Assembly (NCBI GenBank): GCA_900637705.1
Contig: LR134390.1
Span: 2,356,001-2,420,000, forward strand
DNA: 64,000 bases
Reading direction: 5' to 3'
Source: Fusobacterium varium
Lineage (GTDB): Bacteria > Fusobacteriota > Fusobacteriia > Fusobacteriales > Fusobacteriaceae
How positions within the stretch are numbered: the first letter of the stretch is position 1; every line of letters begins with the position of its first letter. Made by a program: the position numbers and the translations under genes. A model generated the notes under the pieces. The model saw only the letters and a program-made list of their open reading frames with translations, made no database searches and had not been told where the DNA came from. This document shows, piece by piece, positions 1 through 8,120 of this stretch.

Positions 1-628
1 TAAATTCATATCCATTTCTAATGTGTTTTTCCATCAATTCAGACACTTTCTTCTCATCTCTTTTTTTCAAATACTTAAGAATATCCAAATGTTCCTGAAC
101 AATTTCCTGCCTTCTTATTGAATATCTTCCTGAAATATCTCTATCATAAAGAATAACCACCATAAGTTCATTGAGTAGTTTGCTCAATCTCTCATTCTTT
201 GCTATTCTCAATAATTCATTATGAAATTCTGTATTTAATTCTATAAGTATTTCTGGAGTTTTTGCTTCATTACATTTTTCTAATATTCCTTCCAATATTT
301 TTATATCTTCTTCAGTAATATTTCTAACAGCCAGCTTTCCTACCATACCTTCTAAAGCTTCCCTGCATTCATATATTTCTAATAAGTCTTTCTGTTCTAT
401 CCCCTTTACTATTACTCCTTTCCATGAAGCTACCTCTATAAGACCATCTGAAGCTAATTTTCTAAATGCCTCCCTCACAGGTGTAGGGCTTACATCAAAC
501 ATTTTAGCTATAGAAGTTTCAGTTATTTTAGTTCCTCTTTCTAATTCTCCGTCCATTATAAGTTCTTTTAATCTGTCATAAACTTTTTCACTTAAAGTTT
601 TTTTGTCATCTAATTTTATAAACTTCAT
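1..628 (-). CDS. GntR family transcriptional regulator, FCD (FadR-like) subfamily, C-terminus off the window
   Basis: My own reading of the minus strand gives an open frame from ATG at 628 (good SD, GGAGGGA just upstream) to base 1 without a stop, about 209 codons. The N-terminus holds a winged helix typical of GntR proteins (DRLKELIMDGELERG, then VSPTPVREAFRKLASDGLI). The rest is helical with FCD-type acidic and His residues (YECREALEGM, ELNTEFHNEL), which in this family form a metal- or carboxylate-binding pocket. It is therefore a likely repressor responding to a small organic acid. A 17-bp element just upstream (704-720) recurs before the GltS-type permease at 6983, which suggests autoregulation and control of that permease. 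The ligand is unknown. Confidence 0.85.
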   Translation of the reverse strand, partial: MKFIKLDDKKTLSEKVYDRLKELIMDGELERGTKITETSIAKMFDVSPTPVREAFRKLASDGLIEVASWKGVIVKGIEQKDLLEIYECREALEGMVGKLAVRNITEEDIKILEGILEKCNEAKTPEILIELNTEFHNELLRIAKNERLSKLLNELMVVILYDRDISGRYSIRRQEIVQEHLDILKYLKKRDEKKVSELMEKHIRNGYEF

Positions 629-700
629 TATTCCCTCCAATAAAAACTTTATTTTTCAAGAATATTTTACTATATAAAACTGATAAATACAATTTTAAAA

Positions 701-720
701 TAGAATATATTCTACAGAAT
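701..720. promoter_or_regulatory. Palindromic operator candidate upstream of the FCD regulator
   Basis: A perfect 14-bp palindrome, TAGAATATATTCTA, lies at 701-714. It runs into a second overlapping inverted repeat (ATTCT-AC-AGAAT). On the minus strand, 16 of 17 bases of 720-704 match 7078-7094 upstream of the GltS-type permease gene. A probable sigma-70 promoter (TTGTAT, 17-bp spacer, TAAAAT) lies between this site and the regulator start. Confidence 0.5.
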
Positions 721-734
721 AATTTGTATTCAAT

Positions 735-770
735 AAAAAAAGATACTCTATCATCAGAATATCTTTTTTA
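735..770 (-). terminator. Intrinsic terminator after the nad-niaR operon
   Basis: A hairpin with arms AAAAAGATA/TATCTTTTT and a roughly 14-nt loop is followed on the minus strand by a T run. It sits 30 bases past the niaR stop and before the next minus-strand gene. Confidence 0.7.
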
Positions 771-799
771 ATCCTATTATTTTAAATACATTTTTACTT

Positions 800-1306
800 T
801 TACCTATTTAAATACCCTTTTTCTTTCAATTCTTTTTCTATCAGCTCTAATACCTCTTCACTGTCTGAATGAACTGTATGAAAATGTTTTCCCGATGTTA
901 GATTCTTTAAAGGAACTGATTCTCCACTCTTGATTCCTTTGATAAGCTCTTGAACTTTTCTTCTAGAATTTATTTCCAATTCAACTTTTAAATTTCCATA
1001 GACCTCATGGTTGACAAAAACATCATCTACTATTCCTCCCAAATCAACAATAGTATTGAGTTCATCTTCTATTTGATCATCAGAATGACATACGGAAAAT
1101 ACCCTGCTGAAAAGTTTTGGAGCTTTGTAGAGATATCCTCTTGTTGTGGAAAAAATATCATAATTCTCTGCTCGAAGAAGAGCTATATCCTGAACTATTA
1201 CCTGACGGCTTACATTGTATTTTTTAGCAAGTTCTGTCCCTGATATAGGCTCCTTTACAGATTTAATTAATTTTAATATTTCATAACGTCTTTCTTTTCC
1301 AGTCAC
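800..1306 (-). CDS. niaR: NiaR-type NAD biosynthesis repressor (HTH_11 + 3H domain)
   Basis: This 168-residue protein has an N-terminal winged helix (about residues 5-60, ISGTELAKKYNVSRQVIVQD). A C-terminal 3H domain follows, with the conserved histidines visible around H74, H100 and H141/143/146. Family members (YrxA/NiaR) bind nicotinate and repress de novo NAD synthesis and niacin uptake genes. Here it is the last gene of nadA-nadB-nadC-niaR, 25 bp after nadC, so it probably regulates its own operon through the inverted repeat at the nadA promoter. The length is normal for the family. The assignment is firm on domain content and context; the exact effector is inferred from the family. Confidence 0.93.
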   Translation of the reverse strand: MTGKERRYEILKLIKSVKEPISGTELAKKYNVSRQVIVQDIALLRAENYDIFSTTRGYLYKAPKLFSRVFSVCHSDDQIEDELNTIVDLGGIVDDVFVNHEVYGNLKVELEINSRRKVQELIKGIKSGESVPLKNLTSGKHFHTVHSDSEEVLELIEKELKEKGYLNR

Positions 1307-1331
1307 AACATTTCCTCTTTTCGCTAATTTT

Positions 1332-2183
1332 TTATAGGATACATAGATTCTTTAAGGACACATCAAGTATTGGTGCTGAATGAGTGAGTGCTCCACTAGA
1401 AATATAGTCAACTCCTGTTTCTATAACAGTTTTAATATTTTCTTTAGTAATATTTCCAGAACATTCTGTTTCAGCTTTTCCAGCAGCCATAAGCACAGCT
1501 TTCTTCATCATTTCAGGGGTCATATTATCAAGCATTATTATATCTGCTCCTGCATCTAATGCTTCCTGCATCATATCCAGATTTTCTACTTCTACTTCTA
1601 TTTTTCTTACAAAAGAAGTGTATTCTTTTGCCATTTTTACAGCTTTAGTTATTCCACCAGCTGCATTTATATGATTATCTTTTAAAAGTACCCCATCTGA
1701 AAGATTATAACGATGATTATATCCACCACCTATTTTTACTGCATATTTTTCAAAGATACGCATATTAGGAGTAGTTTTTCTTGTATCCAAAAGTTTTACT
1801 GAACTTCCTTCCAACAATTTTACCACATTACTTGTATAAGTTGCAATACCACTCATACGTTGTAAAAAATTAAGTGCTGTTCTTTCCCCAGAAAGAAGTG
1901 CTCTCACATCACCTTCTATTTCTGCAATAATATTCCCATTTTTTACATTATCTCCATCTTTAAAATACATTTTAACAGAAATATTTTCATCTAGGAGTTC
2001 AAAAGTACGTTTAAACACATGAAGTCCAGCAATAATTCCATCTTGCTTACATATAAGCTGTACTTTTCCATTTTTCTTTTCCCTCACAACAGAATTAGTA
2101 GTGATATCTTCACTTGATATGTCCTCTCTAAGTGCCATTAAAATTAATTCATCTGCATTTAATTTTGTTGTTATGATATTCAT
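1332..2183 (-). CDS. nadC: Quinolinate phosphoribosyltransferase (nicotinate-nucleotide pyrophosphorylase, carboxylating)
   Basis: NadC converts quinolinate and PRPP to nicotinate mononucleotide, CO2 and PPi, the third step of de novo NAD synthesis. The 283-residue length is standard. Visible family signatures include FLQRMSGIAT, the substrate-binding stretch LLDTRKTTPNMR and the barrel motifs KDNH, EVEVENLDM, DIIMLDNM and ISSGALTHS near the C-terminus. Its start overlaps the nadB stop by 4 bp (ATGA), the usual sign of translational coupling. It is a cytoplasmic enzyme. Confidence 0.97.
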   Translation of the reverse strand: MNIITTKLNADELILMALREDISSEDITTNSVVREKKNGKVQLICKQDGIIAGLHVFKRTFELLDENISVKMYFKDGDNVKNGNIIAEIEGDVRALLSGERTALNFLQRMSGIATYTSNVVKLLEGSSVKLLDTRKTTPNMRIFEKYAVKIGGGYNHRYNLSDGVLLKDNHINAAGGITKAVKMAKEYTSFVRKIEVEVENLDMMQEALDAGADIIMLDNMTPEMMKKAVLMAAGKAETECSGNITKENIKTVIETGVDYISSGALTHSAPILDVSLKNLCIL

Positions 2184-3481
2184 GAGATTTTCTCCTTTTG
2201 ATATTTATCTTTTTCTATTTCTTCAAAAATTATACTTTTATACTCTTTAAACAGATTATCTACATCTTTATATTTTTCTATACAAAACTCTAATTTCTTA
2301 AATGCTGTTTTATCCTGATGGAAGCATATATCTTCTGCTGCTCTTTTTCCAAAAACAAGAGTTTCAAGAAGTGAATTGCTTGCCAGACGATTTGCCCCAT
2401 GAACCCCATTGCAGCTTGTTTCTCCCACTGCATAAAGATTTTCCATAGAGGTCTTGCTATTCAGATTTACTTCAATTCCTCCCATAAAATAATGTTGTGC
2501 CGGAACTACAGGAATACATTCTCTTGTTACATCAAATCCTTCTTCCAGACATTTTTTTACAATATTAGGAAATCTTTTTCTAATATCTATACCTTTTTTC
2601 ATAATAGGCCTCATATCCAGCCATACATATTTAGTTCCATCTTTTTTCATTTGTTCTGATATTTTTTCAGTAAGCTTATCTCTTGGTATAAGTTCATCAG
2701 TAAACCGATTAAAATCTTTATCATATAACAAAGCTCCTTCTCCCCTTACAGATTCTGAAATCAAAAATTTTCTCTCGTGTTTTTCAGAATACAGCGTTGT
2801 TGGGTGAATTTGTATATAGCTTATATCTTTCAATTTTATATTATTTTTTACTGCTATTCCTAAAGAATCTCCAGTTAAATGAGGAAAGTTTGTAGAATTT
2901 TTATATATTCCTCCCAATCCTCCTGTTGCAAGTACCGTATTTTTTGAATAAACAGGGAATATTTTTCCCTGTTTATCCCTCAAAACAACTCCCCCGCATA
3001 TATTATTTTTAGAAATAATATCAATCATCATAGTTTCTGTCAGAAGTGTAATATTCTTCCTTTTTTTTACTTTTTTTAATAATTTTTCCGTTATCTCTTT
3101 TCCTGTTATATCTTCATGATAAAGTATACGAGGCTTGGAATGAGCTCCCTCACGAGTATACAAAAATTCGCCATCTTTGTTTGCAAAATCAACTCCTAAA
3201 TCTACCAATTCTTTTATTATATTTCCAGAAGAATTTATCATTAATTTTACAGCTTCTCTATTATTTTTATAATGCCCTGCTTTCAATGTATCTTCCAGAA
3301 AGCTTTCAAAATCCTCTTTATCTTTTAGAACACATATCCCCCCCTGTGCCAGAAAAGAATCGCTGTCTTCTAGTTCTGATTTTGTAACCATTAAAATCTT
3401 TTTACTCTCAGGAAAGTGAAGGGCTGTAAAGCACCCACCTGCACCTGTTCCAACAATAATAACATCATAATCATCTTTCAT
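2180..3481 (-). CDS. nadB: L-aspartate oxidase
   Basis: NadB is an FAD enzyme that oxidises L-aspartate to iminoaspartate, the substrate of NadA. The N-terminal dinucleotide fold (VIIVGTGAGGCFTALHF) and the AQGGI, TREGAHSKPRILYHEDITG and GETSCNGVHGANRLASNSL motifs of the aspartate oxidase/fumarate reductase family are all present. At 433 residues it is about 100 shorter than the E. coli enzyme. It lacks most of the C-terminal helical domain, as seen in other short anaerobe versions, with no sign of a break in the DNA. It lies between nadA (11-bp gap) and nadC (4-bp overlap). In an anaerobe, fumarate is the likely electron acceptor (inference). Confidence 0.96.
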   Translation of the reverse strand: MKDDYDVIIVGTGAGGCFTALHFPESKKILMVTKSELEDSDSFLAQGGICVLKDKEDFESFLEDTLKAGHYKNNREAVKLMINSSGNIIKELVDLGVDFANKDGEFLYTREGAHSKPRILYHEDITGKEITEKLLKKVKKRKNITLLTETMMIDIISKNNICGGVVLRDKQGKIFPVYSKNTVLATGGLGGIYKNSTNFPHLTGDSLGIAVKNNIKLKDISYIQIHPTTLYSEKHERKFLISESVRGEGALLYDKDFNRFTDELIPRDKLTEKISEQMKKDGTKYVWLDMRPIMKKGIDIRKRFPNIVKKCLEEGFDVTRECIPVVPAQHYFMGGIEVNLNSKTSMENLYAVGETSCNGVHGANRLASNSLLETLVFGKRAAEDICFHQDKTAFKKLEFCIEKYKDVDNLFKEYKSIIFEEIEKDKYQKEKIS

Positions 3482-3492
3482 TTTCTGCCTCT

Positions 3493-4400
3493 CTATTTTC
3501 CTAATTCAAGCATATTTTTTAAAGTTTTATTTGCATTTTCTATGAATTCTAAATCAAGATGCACTTGAGGTTCATTAGCTTCCAATACTCTTATTATTTT
3601 TTCTAAACTTATTTTTTTCATATTTGAACATACCATTTCTTTCGCTGGAGAATAGAACTTTTTATCTGGATTATTTTTTTTCAGTTCATACATTATTCCT
3701 ATCTCTGTGCATATTATAAATTCCTCTTTTTTACTTTCAGCTGCATATTTCAATATTCCTGAAGTGCTACCCACATAATCCCCCATATCAGAAATCTCTT
3801 TTCTACATTCTGGGTGAACTAAAATTTCTGCGTTTGGATATTTCTCTTTCATTTCTTCCACATCTTTTTTGTTACCTCAGCATGAACATAACAGCAGCCA
3901 TTATTAAAAATAAAATTCTTTTCTGGAACTTTTGAGGCTACATATCTTCCTAAATGCTCATCTGGAATAAAATATATATTCTTATTAGAAAGTTTTTTTA
4001 CTATTTTCAAAGCATTAGCTGATGTTACACATACATCTGAGGCTGCCTTTAACTCAGCCGTAGAATTTACATAACATACAACAGCTACATCTTCATACTT
4101 TTTTCTGACTTCTTTTATTTTTTCTATATCTGCCATATGTGCCATTGGACAGTCAGCCTTTTCATCAGGTATAAGTATAGTCTTTTCAGGATTTAAAATT
4201 TTTACACTTTCTCCCATAAAAAATACTCCACACATCACTATTACTTTTTCTTTTAATTTCTGAGCTATTTCACTTAAAAAATATGAATCTCCTACATAGT
4301 CTGCTATTTCCTGTACTTCTTCATTTGTATAGTAATGAGCTAAAATAACAGCTCCTTTTTCTTTCTTTAACTCAAGTATTTTTTTTATTTTACCCTCCAT
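3493..4400 (-). CDS. nadA: Quinolinate synthase, reading frame broken by one base at an A6 run
   Basis: NadA condenses iminoaspartate with dihydroxyacetone phosphate to quinolinate, using a [4Fe-4S] cluster held by three cysteines. Residues 1 to about 178 lie in one frame (HYYTNEEVQEIADYVGDS; cysteines in VVCYVNS and NNGCCYVH). The rest (VHPECRKEI through MVCSNMKKISLEKI, third cluster Cys) lies in another frame. They meet at 3865-3870, six T on the plus strand. One more base gives KKDVEEMKEK and an intact 302-residue enzyme, the normal length. As written, the first part stops after KKMWKK and lacks the third Cys. The site is an exact A_AAA_AAG heptamer in the phase that allows a -1 ribosomal slip. 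The start ATG follows a GGAGGAG SD. Confidence 0.9.
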
Positions 4401-4416
4401 CTCTCCTCCTGCGTTT

Positions 4417-4435
4417 ACACTTAATTTACAAGTGT
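4417..4435. promoter_or_regulatory. Probable NiaR operator
   Basis: A perfect inverted repeat, ACACTT-7 bp-AAGTGT, lies between the nadA promoter and its SD. It falls just downstream of the expected transcription start, an ideal place for a repressor. NiaR is encoded in the same operon. The assignment to NiaR rests on position and context. Confidence 0.6.
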
Positions 4436-4449
4436 CTTGTCATTGAAAA

Positions 4450-4478
4450 AGTATAACACAAGTTATCCCATCTTTCAA
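4450..4478 (-). promoter_or_regulatory. Sigma-70 type promoter of nadABC-niaR
   Basis: On the minus strand, TTGAAA (4478-4473), a 17-bp spacer and TATACT (4455-4450) form a near-consensus promoter 50 bp upstream of the nadA start. Confidence 0.75.
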
Positions 4479-4479
4479 G

Positions 4480-4680
4480 AAGTTTTAAAAAAAGAATGTT
4501 CAAAAAAAAAATTAAGACAGCCAGCTTCTTAGTGAAGTAATTCTATTACATCTTTTTTTCTAAATACTGTGAAGTTTTGTCAGCCAAGTTAGAACTCTTA
4601 TTCTTTCTCCTCAATATCCCAGCAAATAAGTTCTCATTTGAAAGTTTTCTCAAGTATAAAAGTAGGAAGTCTTGTCAAAA
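4480..4680. other. Intergenic stretch without a gene, unexplained
   Basis: No open frame of gene-like character was found on either strand. On the minus strand there are two loosely similar segments, TGACAAGACTTC and TGACAAAACTTC, and two related words, CTTGGCTGACA and GCTGGCTGTC. These hint at a decayed repeat or small element. Nothing more can be supported. Confidence 0.3.
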
Positions 4681-4748
4681 AAAATAGACTCAAAAGATAG
4701 ATTGATTTTTAGTTAAAAAATATCATTTCTACTTTTGAGTCTATTTTT
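4681..4748 (-). terminator. Intrinsic terminator with long stem
   Basis: AAAATAGACTCAAAAG pairs with CTTTTGAGTCTATTTT across a loop of about 35 nt. A T run follows on the minus strand. It ends the transcription unit of the gene at 4776-5750. Confidence 0.8.
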
Positions 4749-4775
4749 GTTTGAGGTTCATATATAGGATATCGC

Positions 4776-5750
4776 TTAAATCATCAGTTCTCCATCTTTT
4801 AATATTACTACACCATCAGCAGTAAGAGTTGGTTTTGTCATTATAAGATCATAGTGACAAGCTGCTTTAATTACTCCCCCTAGAGTTATACTTGTTCCAA
4901 CTCCTATATGAAGTGAACCAAATACTCCTTCATCTTCAAGCATACTCCCTGTAAACTTACATGATGGGTTTAATCCCACTCCAACTTCTGCTATATTATA
5001 TACTTGTGGATCTTTTTTATCTATCCAGTCAGCTGCAAGTTTTTTAGCTTCCTCTCCTCCTGAAATACTTTCAGGGATAATATATCCATCTTTTACTTCT
5101 GCTTTCACTGGAGTTTTTAATAATCCTATTCCAATGTATGGTATACTTGCATCTGCAACTATTACTCCATTTGCACTTCCTTCCACTGGTGATACATTGG
5201 CTTCTACAGTTGGTATAGGTCCAAATTTTCCAGGTTCTACCAATCCTGTCATAGCATTTCCTCTTCTTCCCTTTCCTGAAAGTTTTAAATTTGTTCCCAT
5301 AGGAGTTGTTATAGTTATAACTTCTGCCCCTGCCATTGCAGCTGCTACTTTTTTACAATTTTCTGCTGCTTCATAGAAATTTGCATTTACTCCTCCAGTT
5401 ATCATCTGATCTTCATTAAACTGCGTAAGCATTACTCCTCTTGAACCAGCAGCACATGCATCTTTTACTGCATGAGTATGAGTTATTGATGTAAATACTG
5501 CACCTATAAATGCATCAGATTCCTTCATTGCAGCTGCTATTGTTTTTGGTGGCTCTTGTCCATCTCTTTCTCTTGACATCATTATATGTATAGTTGGTTC
5601 TGCCCCTGCTGCTATTACTGCAGCTGCCAAAGCTTCTGCTATCCTCATTTGCTTAGGCTCTGTAACTATAACTACATTCTCTCCTGCCTTTACACCTAAA
5701 TTTATTTCAACTATTGATCTTGCTCCTTTAGCCATTAATATTTTTTTCAT
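4776..5750 (-). CDS. M29/NicX-like metal-dependent hydrolase (annotated variously as aminopeptidase or dihydroxypyridine dioxygenase-like)
   Basis: This 324-residue soluble protein shows the overall pattern of the thermophilic-aminopeptidase (M29)/NicX superfamily. The N-terminal Rossmann-like half has VKAGENVVIVTEPKQMRIAEAL and the C-terminal half is metal-binding (ISGGEEAKKLAADW, NIAEVGVGLNP, EDEGVFGSLHIGVG). Conserved acidic and His residues near E-x-x-V-G, H-I-G-V-G and H-Y-D could bind metal. It follows the GltS-type permease gene by 39 bp in the same direction, so the two probably form an uptake-plus-hydrolysis unit for a peptide-like or carboxylated compound. The NicX name is only a superfamily likeness. 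Given the neighbouring nad genes, a link to pyridine compounds is tempting but unsupported. Confidence 0.7.
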   Translation of the reverse strand: MKKILMAKGARSIVEINLGVKAGENVVIVTEPKQMRIAEALAAAVIAAGAEPTIHIMMSRERDGQEPPKTIAAAMKESDAFIGAVFTSITHTHAVKDACAAGSRGVMLTQFNEDQMITGGVNANFYEAAENCKKVAAAMAGAEVITITTPMGTNLKLSGKGRRGNAMTGLVEPGKFGPIPTVEANVSPVEGSANGVIVADASIPYIGIGLLKTPVKAEVKDGYIIPESISGGEEAKKLAADWIDKKDPQVYNIAEVGVGLNPSCKFTGSMLEDEGVFGSLHIGVGTSITLGGVIKAACHYDLIMTKPTLTADGVVILKDGELMI

Positions 5751-5789
5751 ATTTACCTCCTAGTATTTTATATACTTTCATGCTATTTC

Positions 5790-6983
5790 TTATTTATATA
5801 TATTTATAAAGGCTACTATTATTGCTGAATTAAAAAAGTTTATAAATAAACTTCCTACTAATGGAAGAATAAAAAATGCTGTTGGAGCAGGTCCATATTT
5901 TTCTTCTATTGACTGCATATTCGCCATAGCTGTTGGCACAGCTCCAAGTCCAAATCCACAGTGCCCTACTGCCATCATTGCAGCTTCATAATTTTTACCC
6001 ATAACTTTATAAGTCAAGAATACTGCACATAATCCCATTAATATAGTTTGAGCTATTAACAATATTATCATTGGAACAGCAAGATCTGTCAGCTGCCATA
6101 ATTTCAAGCTCATCATTGAGAAGGCTAAAAATAGTATCAATGAAATATCACCTATTATTCTTATTTCATTCTCTTTTATTTTTAACCAAGTTGAGTAGTC
6201 TGCAATGTTTCTTATTATTGCTGCTGCAATCATTGCTCCAACTGAAGCTGGAAATGTTAGCCCTGTTTTCTTCAAAAGCATTGATATTATACTTCCAAGA
6301 GCCATAGATACTAAAAGCTGGTAAACAGCTGAATATATTCTCTTTTCATCAAGTTTTTCATTTCCTTTTTCAATATCTTCTATTCCTTCTACTTTTTCTG
6401 CTGCTTTTCCAGTTAAAAGTTTATATTTCTCAATAAGGAATTTTCCTATTGGTCCACCTGTCAAACTTCCTGCTACTAATCCAAATGTAGCTGCTGCTAA
6501 AGTTATAGTTAGTGCATTTTGAAGTCCTGCCTCTTCCAATACTGGAGCAAATGCTGCTGAAGTTCCATGTCCTCCTGTCATTGGTATAGAAGCTGTTGCT
6601 AATCCTACTAAAGGATTTAATCCTAAAAGTTTTGCAAGGTATACTCCTAATAAATTCTGAAGAATAACCACTATTATAGAAACTATAAGGAATTTTATAA
6701 CCTTTGGTCCACCTTTTTTCAATAACTTATAACTTGCAGTAAAACCTATACTTGAATAAAATGCAAGCATAAATACATCACTGAGAGCAAAATTAAATTT
6801 AAAGGTAAATAATCCAGTACTGTACCCAATTGACACTAAAATAGTAAAAAGAAGTCCTCCAATAACTGGTATTGGTATGCAAAATTTTCTAAGTATTTCT
6901 GCTCTTTTCTTAACATAATCTCCAACTAATAAAACGATAACAGCCAACGCAGTTGTAAGAAATAAATTTAAGTCAATTACCAT
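5790..6983 (-). CDS. gltS: Sodium:glutamate symporter family (GltS/ESS) permease
   Basis: A hydrophobic protein of 397 residues with about ten membrane segments and two inverted halves. The family signature GGHGTSAAFAP follows the fifth segment, and a related element, GHCGFGLGAVPTAMANM, occurs in the second half. ESS carriers import glutamate with sodium across the inner membrane. The soluble linker (about residues 195-215, EGIEDIEKGNEKLDEK) separates the halves as usual. It is transcribed with the downstream hydrolase (4776-5750). A 17-bp site shared with the FCD regulator at 1-628 lies about 95 bp upstream. The true substrate may be a glutamate analogue. Confidence 0.88.
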   Translation of the reverse strand: MVIDLNLFLTTALAVIVLLVGDYVKKRAEILRKFCIPIPVIGGLLFTILVSIGYSTGLFTFKFNFALSDVFMLAFYSSIGFTASYKLLKKGGPKVIKFLIVSIIVVILQNLLGVYLAKLLGLNPLVGLATASIPMTGGHGTSAAFAPVLEEAGLQNALTITLAAATFGLVAGSLTGGPIGKFLIEKYKLLTGKAAEKVEGIEDIEKGNEKLDEKRIYSAVYQLLVSMALGSIISMLLKKTGLTFPASVGAMIAAAIIRNIADYSTWLKIKENEIRIIGDISLILFLAFSMMSLKLWQLTDLAVPMIILLIAQTILMGLCAVFLTYKVMGKNYEAAMMAVGHCGFGLGAVPTAMANMQSIEEKYGPAPTAFFILPLVGSLFINFFNSAIIVAFINIYK

Positions 6984-7077
6984 AATTTTCCTCCTTTATT
7001 CTCAGTTATTTTATCTATAGAACTGCTTTTGGCTTTTTTATAATGTCATAGTCATTTCCAATAAAAAAACATTATAC

Positions 7078-7094
7078 ATTCTATAGAATATATT
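7078..7094 (-). promoter_or_regulatory. Operator candidate for the FCD regulator, upstream of the GltS-type permease
   Basis: This site contains the perfect palindrome ATTCTATAGAAT and matches the minus strand of 704-720 at 16 of 17 positions. A minus-strand TATAAT (about 7076-7071) lies directly next to it, so the site would overlap the spacer/-35 region of the permease promoter, a typical repressor position. Confidence 0.55.
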
Positions 7095-7150
7095 ATATTT
7101 TAAATTTACACTTTTTTATTCAAAAAGTCAATAGAAAATCTTATTTCCTT

Positions 7151-7197
7151 ACATAAAAATAAACGACCTCAAAAGCTTAATCGCTTTTGAAGCCGTT
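7151..7197 (-). terminator. Intrinsic terminator
   Basis: AACGGCTTCAAAAGC and GCTTTTGAGGTCGTT pair (two G-U) around a 6-nt loop, followed by TTATTTTT on the minus strand. It ends the serine hydrolase unit. The 170 bp between this hairpin and the hydrolase stop contain only a doubtful 38-codon frame with no SD. Confidence 0.8.
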
Positions 7198-7370
7198 TTG
7201 ATAAAAATATTTTTTGTTAAATCTATTTCTTTGATTTTTTTAAATAACTCCCCTCTTGCCTATTATTATTTCTTTATTAATTCCAATATACTTTAACTTC
7301 TCATATTTTATAATGAAAACAGTCTTTCCATTTTCTATGATTAGAGGCTGCATCATTAGCTGTTTGTTTA

Positions 7371-8096
7371 TTATTTAGAATAATTATCAAAAATTAATTT
7401 TCCAATTAAGCTGTTTATTTTAATACCATCTTCATTTTCTTCTAAATCCTTTGTAAGAACTACTATATCTACCCACCCGTTATCAAAAAATAATCTTCCT
7501 GCATCATGTTCTGTATACATAAGTTCCCCTGTTTTATGAGCAAAATCTACCTCTCTTGGATAATAAAGAGGTATCTTATTATTATATGCTTGATTTCTCA
7601 ACATGTCCAAATCATCAGAATTTCCACATAATATTTCCAATACTTTCAAGACATCTTCAGGAGTAGTAAAATTATCTTTTCCAGCTTTTCTAGCTTCTGT
7701 GTCCATCATTTTTCTCCCTAAAACCGTTCCTCTAAATCCATTTGCCTTGATGCTTTCATTTATTTTATCCATTCCAATATAGTCTATAAGAATATTTGTT
7801 GCTGTATTATCACTAAGACATATCATAAGGTAGGCTACATCTTTTATAGTAAGAGGAAGTCCATCTTCCATCACTTTTAGGATTCCACACCCTCCAACTT
7901 TATCTTCTTTTTTTAATTCTATCTTTTTGTTGTACTCATCTTTATTCAGTGCCATAAGAATAAAAAGTTTTATTATACTTGCTGATGGAAATATCACTTC
8001 TTCATTTATCATAATTTTCTTTCCAAAAGAATCTCTTACTATTACTCCAGTGACACCACTATTTTCATTTATTATTTCCCTTATTCTTTTCTCCAT
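7371..8096 (-). CDS. Class A beta-lactamase-like serine hydrolase
   Basis: This 241-residue protein has the three penicillin-recognising motifs in order: SxxK (S40-I-I-K43), SDN (95-97) and KTG (188-190). There is also an acidic omega-loop region near MMDTEARKAG. No signal peptide or lipobox is visible, unlike periplasmic beta-lactamases, so it is probably cytoplasmic. This subgroup (beta-lactamase2 fold) includes amidases and peptidases that do not confer drug resistance. It lies 24 bp after a permease gene (8121-9425) in the same direction. A role in cleaving an amide or peptide brought in by that carrier is the simplest inference. Resistance should not be assumed. Confidence 0.82.
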   Translation of the reverse strand: MEKRIREIINENSGVTGVIVRDSFGKKIMINEEVIFPSASIIKLFILMALNKDEYNKKIELKKEDKVGGCGILKVMEDGLPLTIKDVAYLMICLSDNTATNILIDYIGMDKINESIKANGFRGTVLGRKMMDTEARKAGKDNFTTPEDVLKVLEILCGNSDDLDMLRNQAYNNKIPLYYPREVDFAHKTGELMYTEHDAGRLFFDNGWVDIVVLTKDLEENEDGIKINSLIGKLIFDNYSK

Positions 8097-8120
8097 TATT
8101 AAATTCCCCCATATTTCATT

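Noticed and set aside
7240-7356. 38-codon minus-strand frame after the serine hydrolase (starts MMQPLIIENGKTVF)
   Set aside because: The composition looks protein-like, but there is no SD, no recognisable family, and it lies between the hydrolase stop and its terminator; too weak to list as a gene.
7371-8096. Antibiotic-resistance beta-lactamase
   Set aside because: SxxK, SDN and KTG motifs are present, but there is no signal peptide and the operon partner is a permease; a metabolic amidase or peptidase is more likely.
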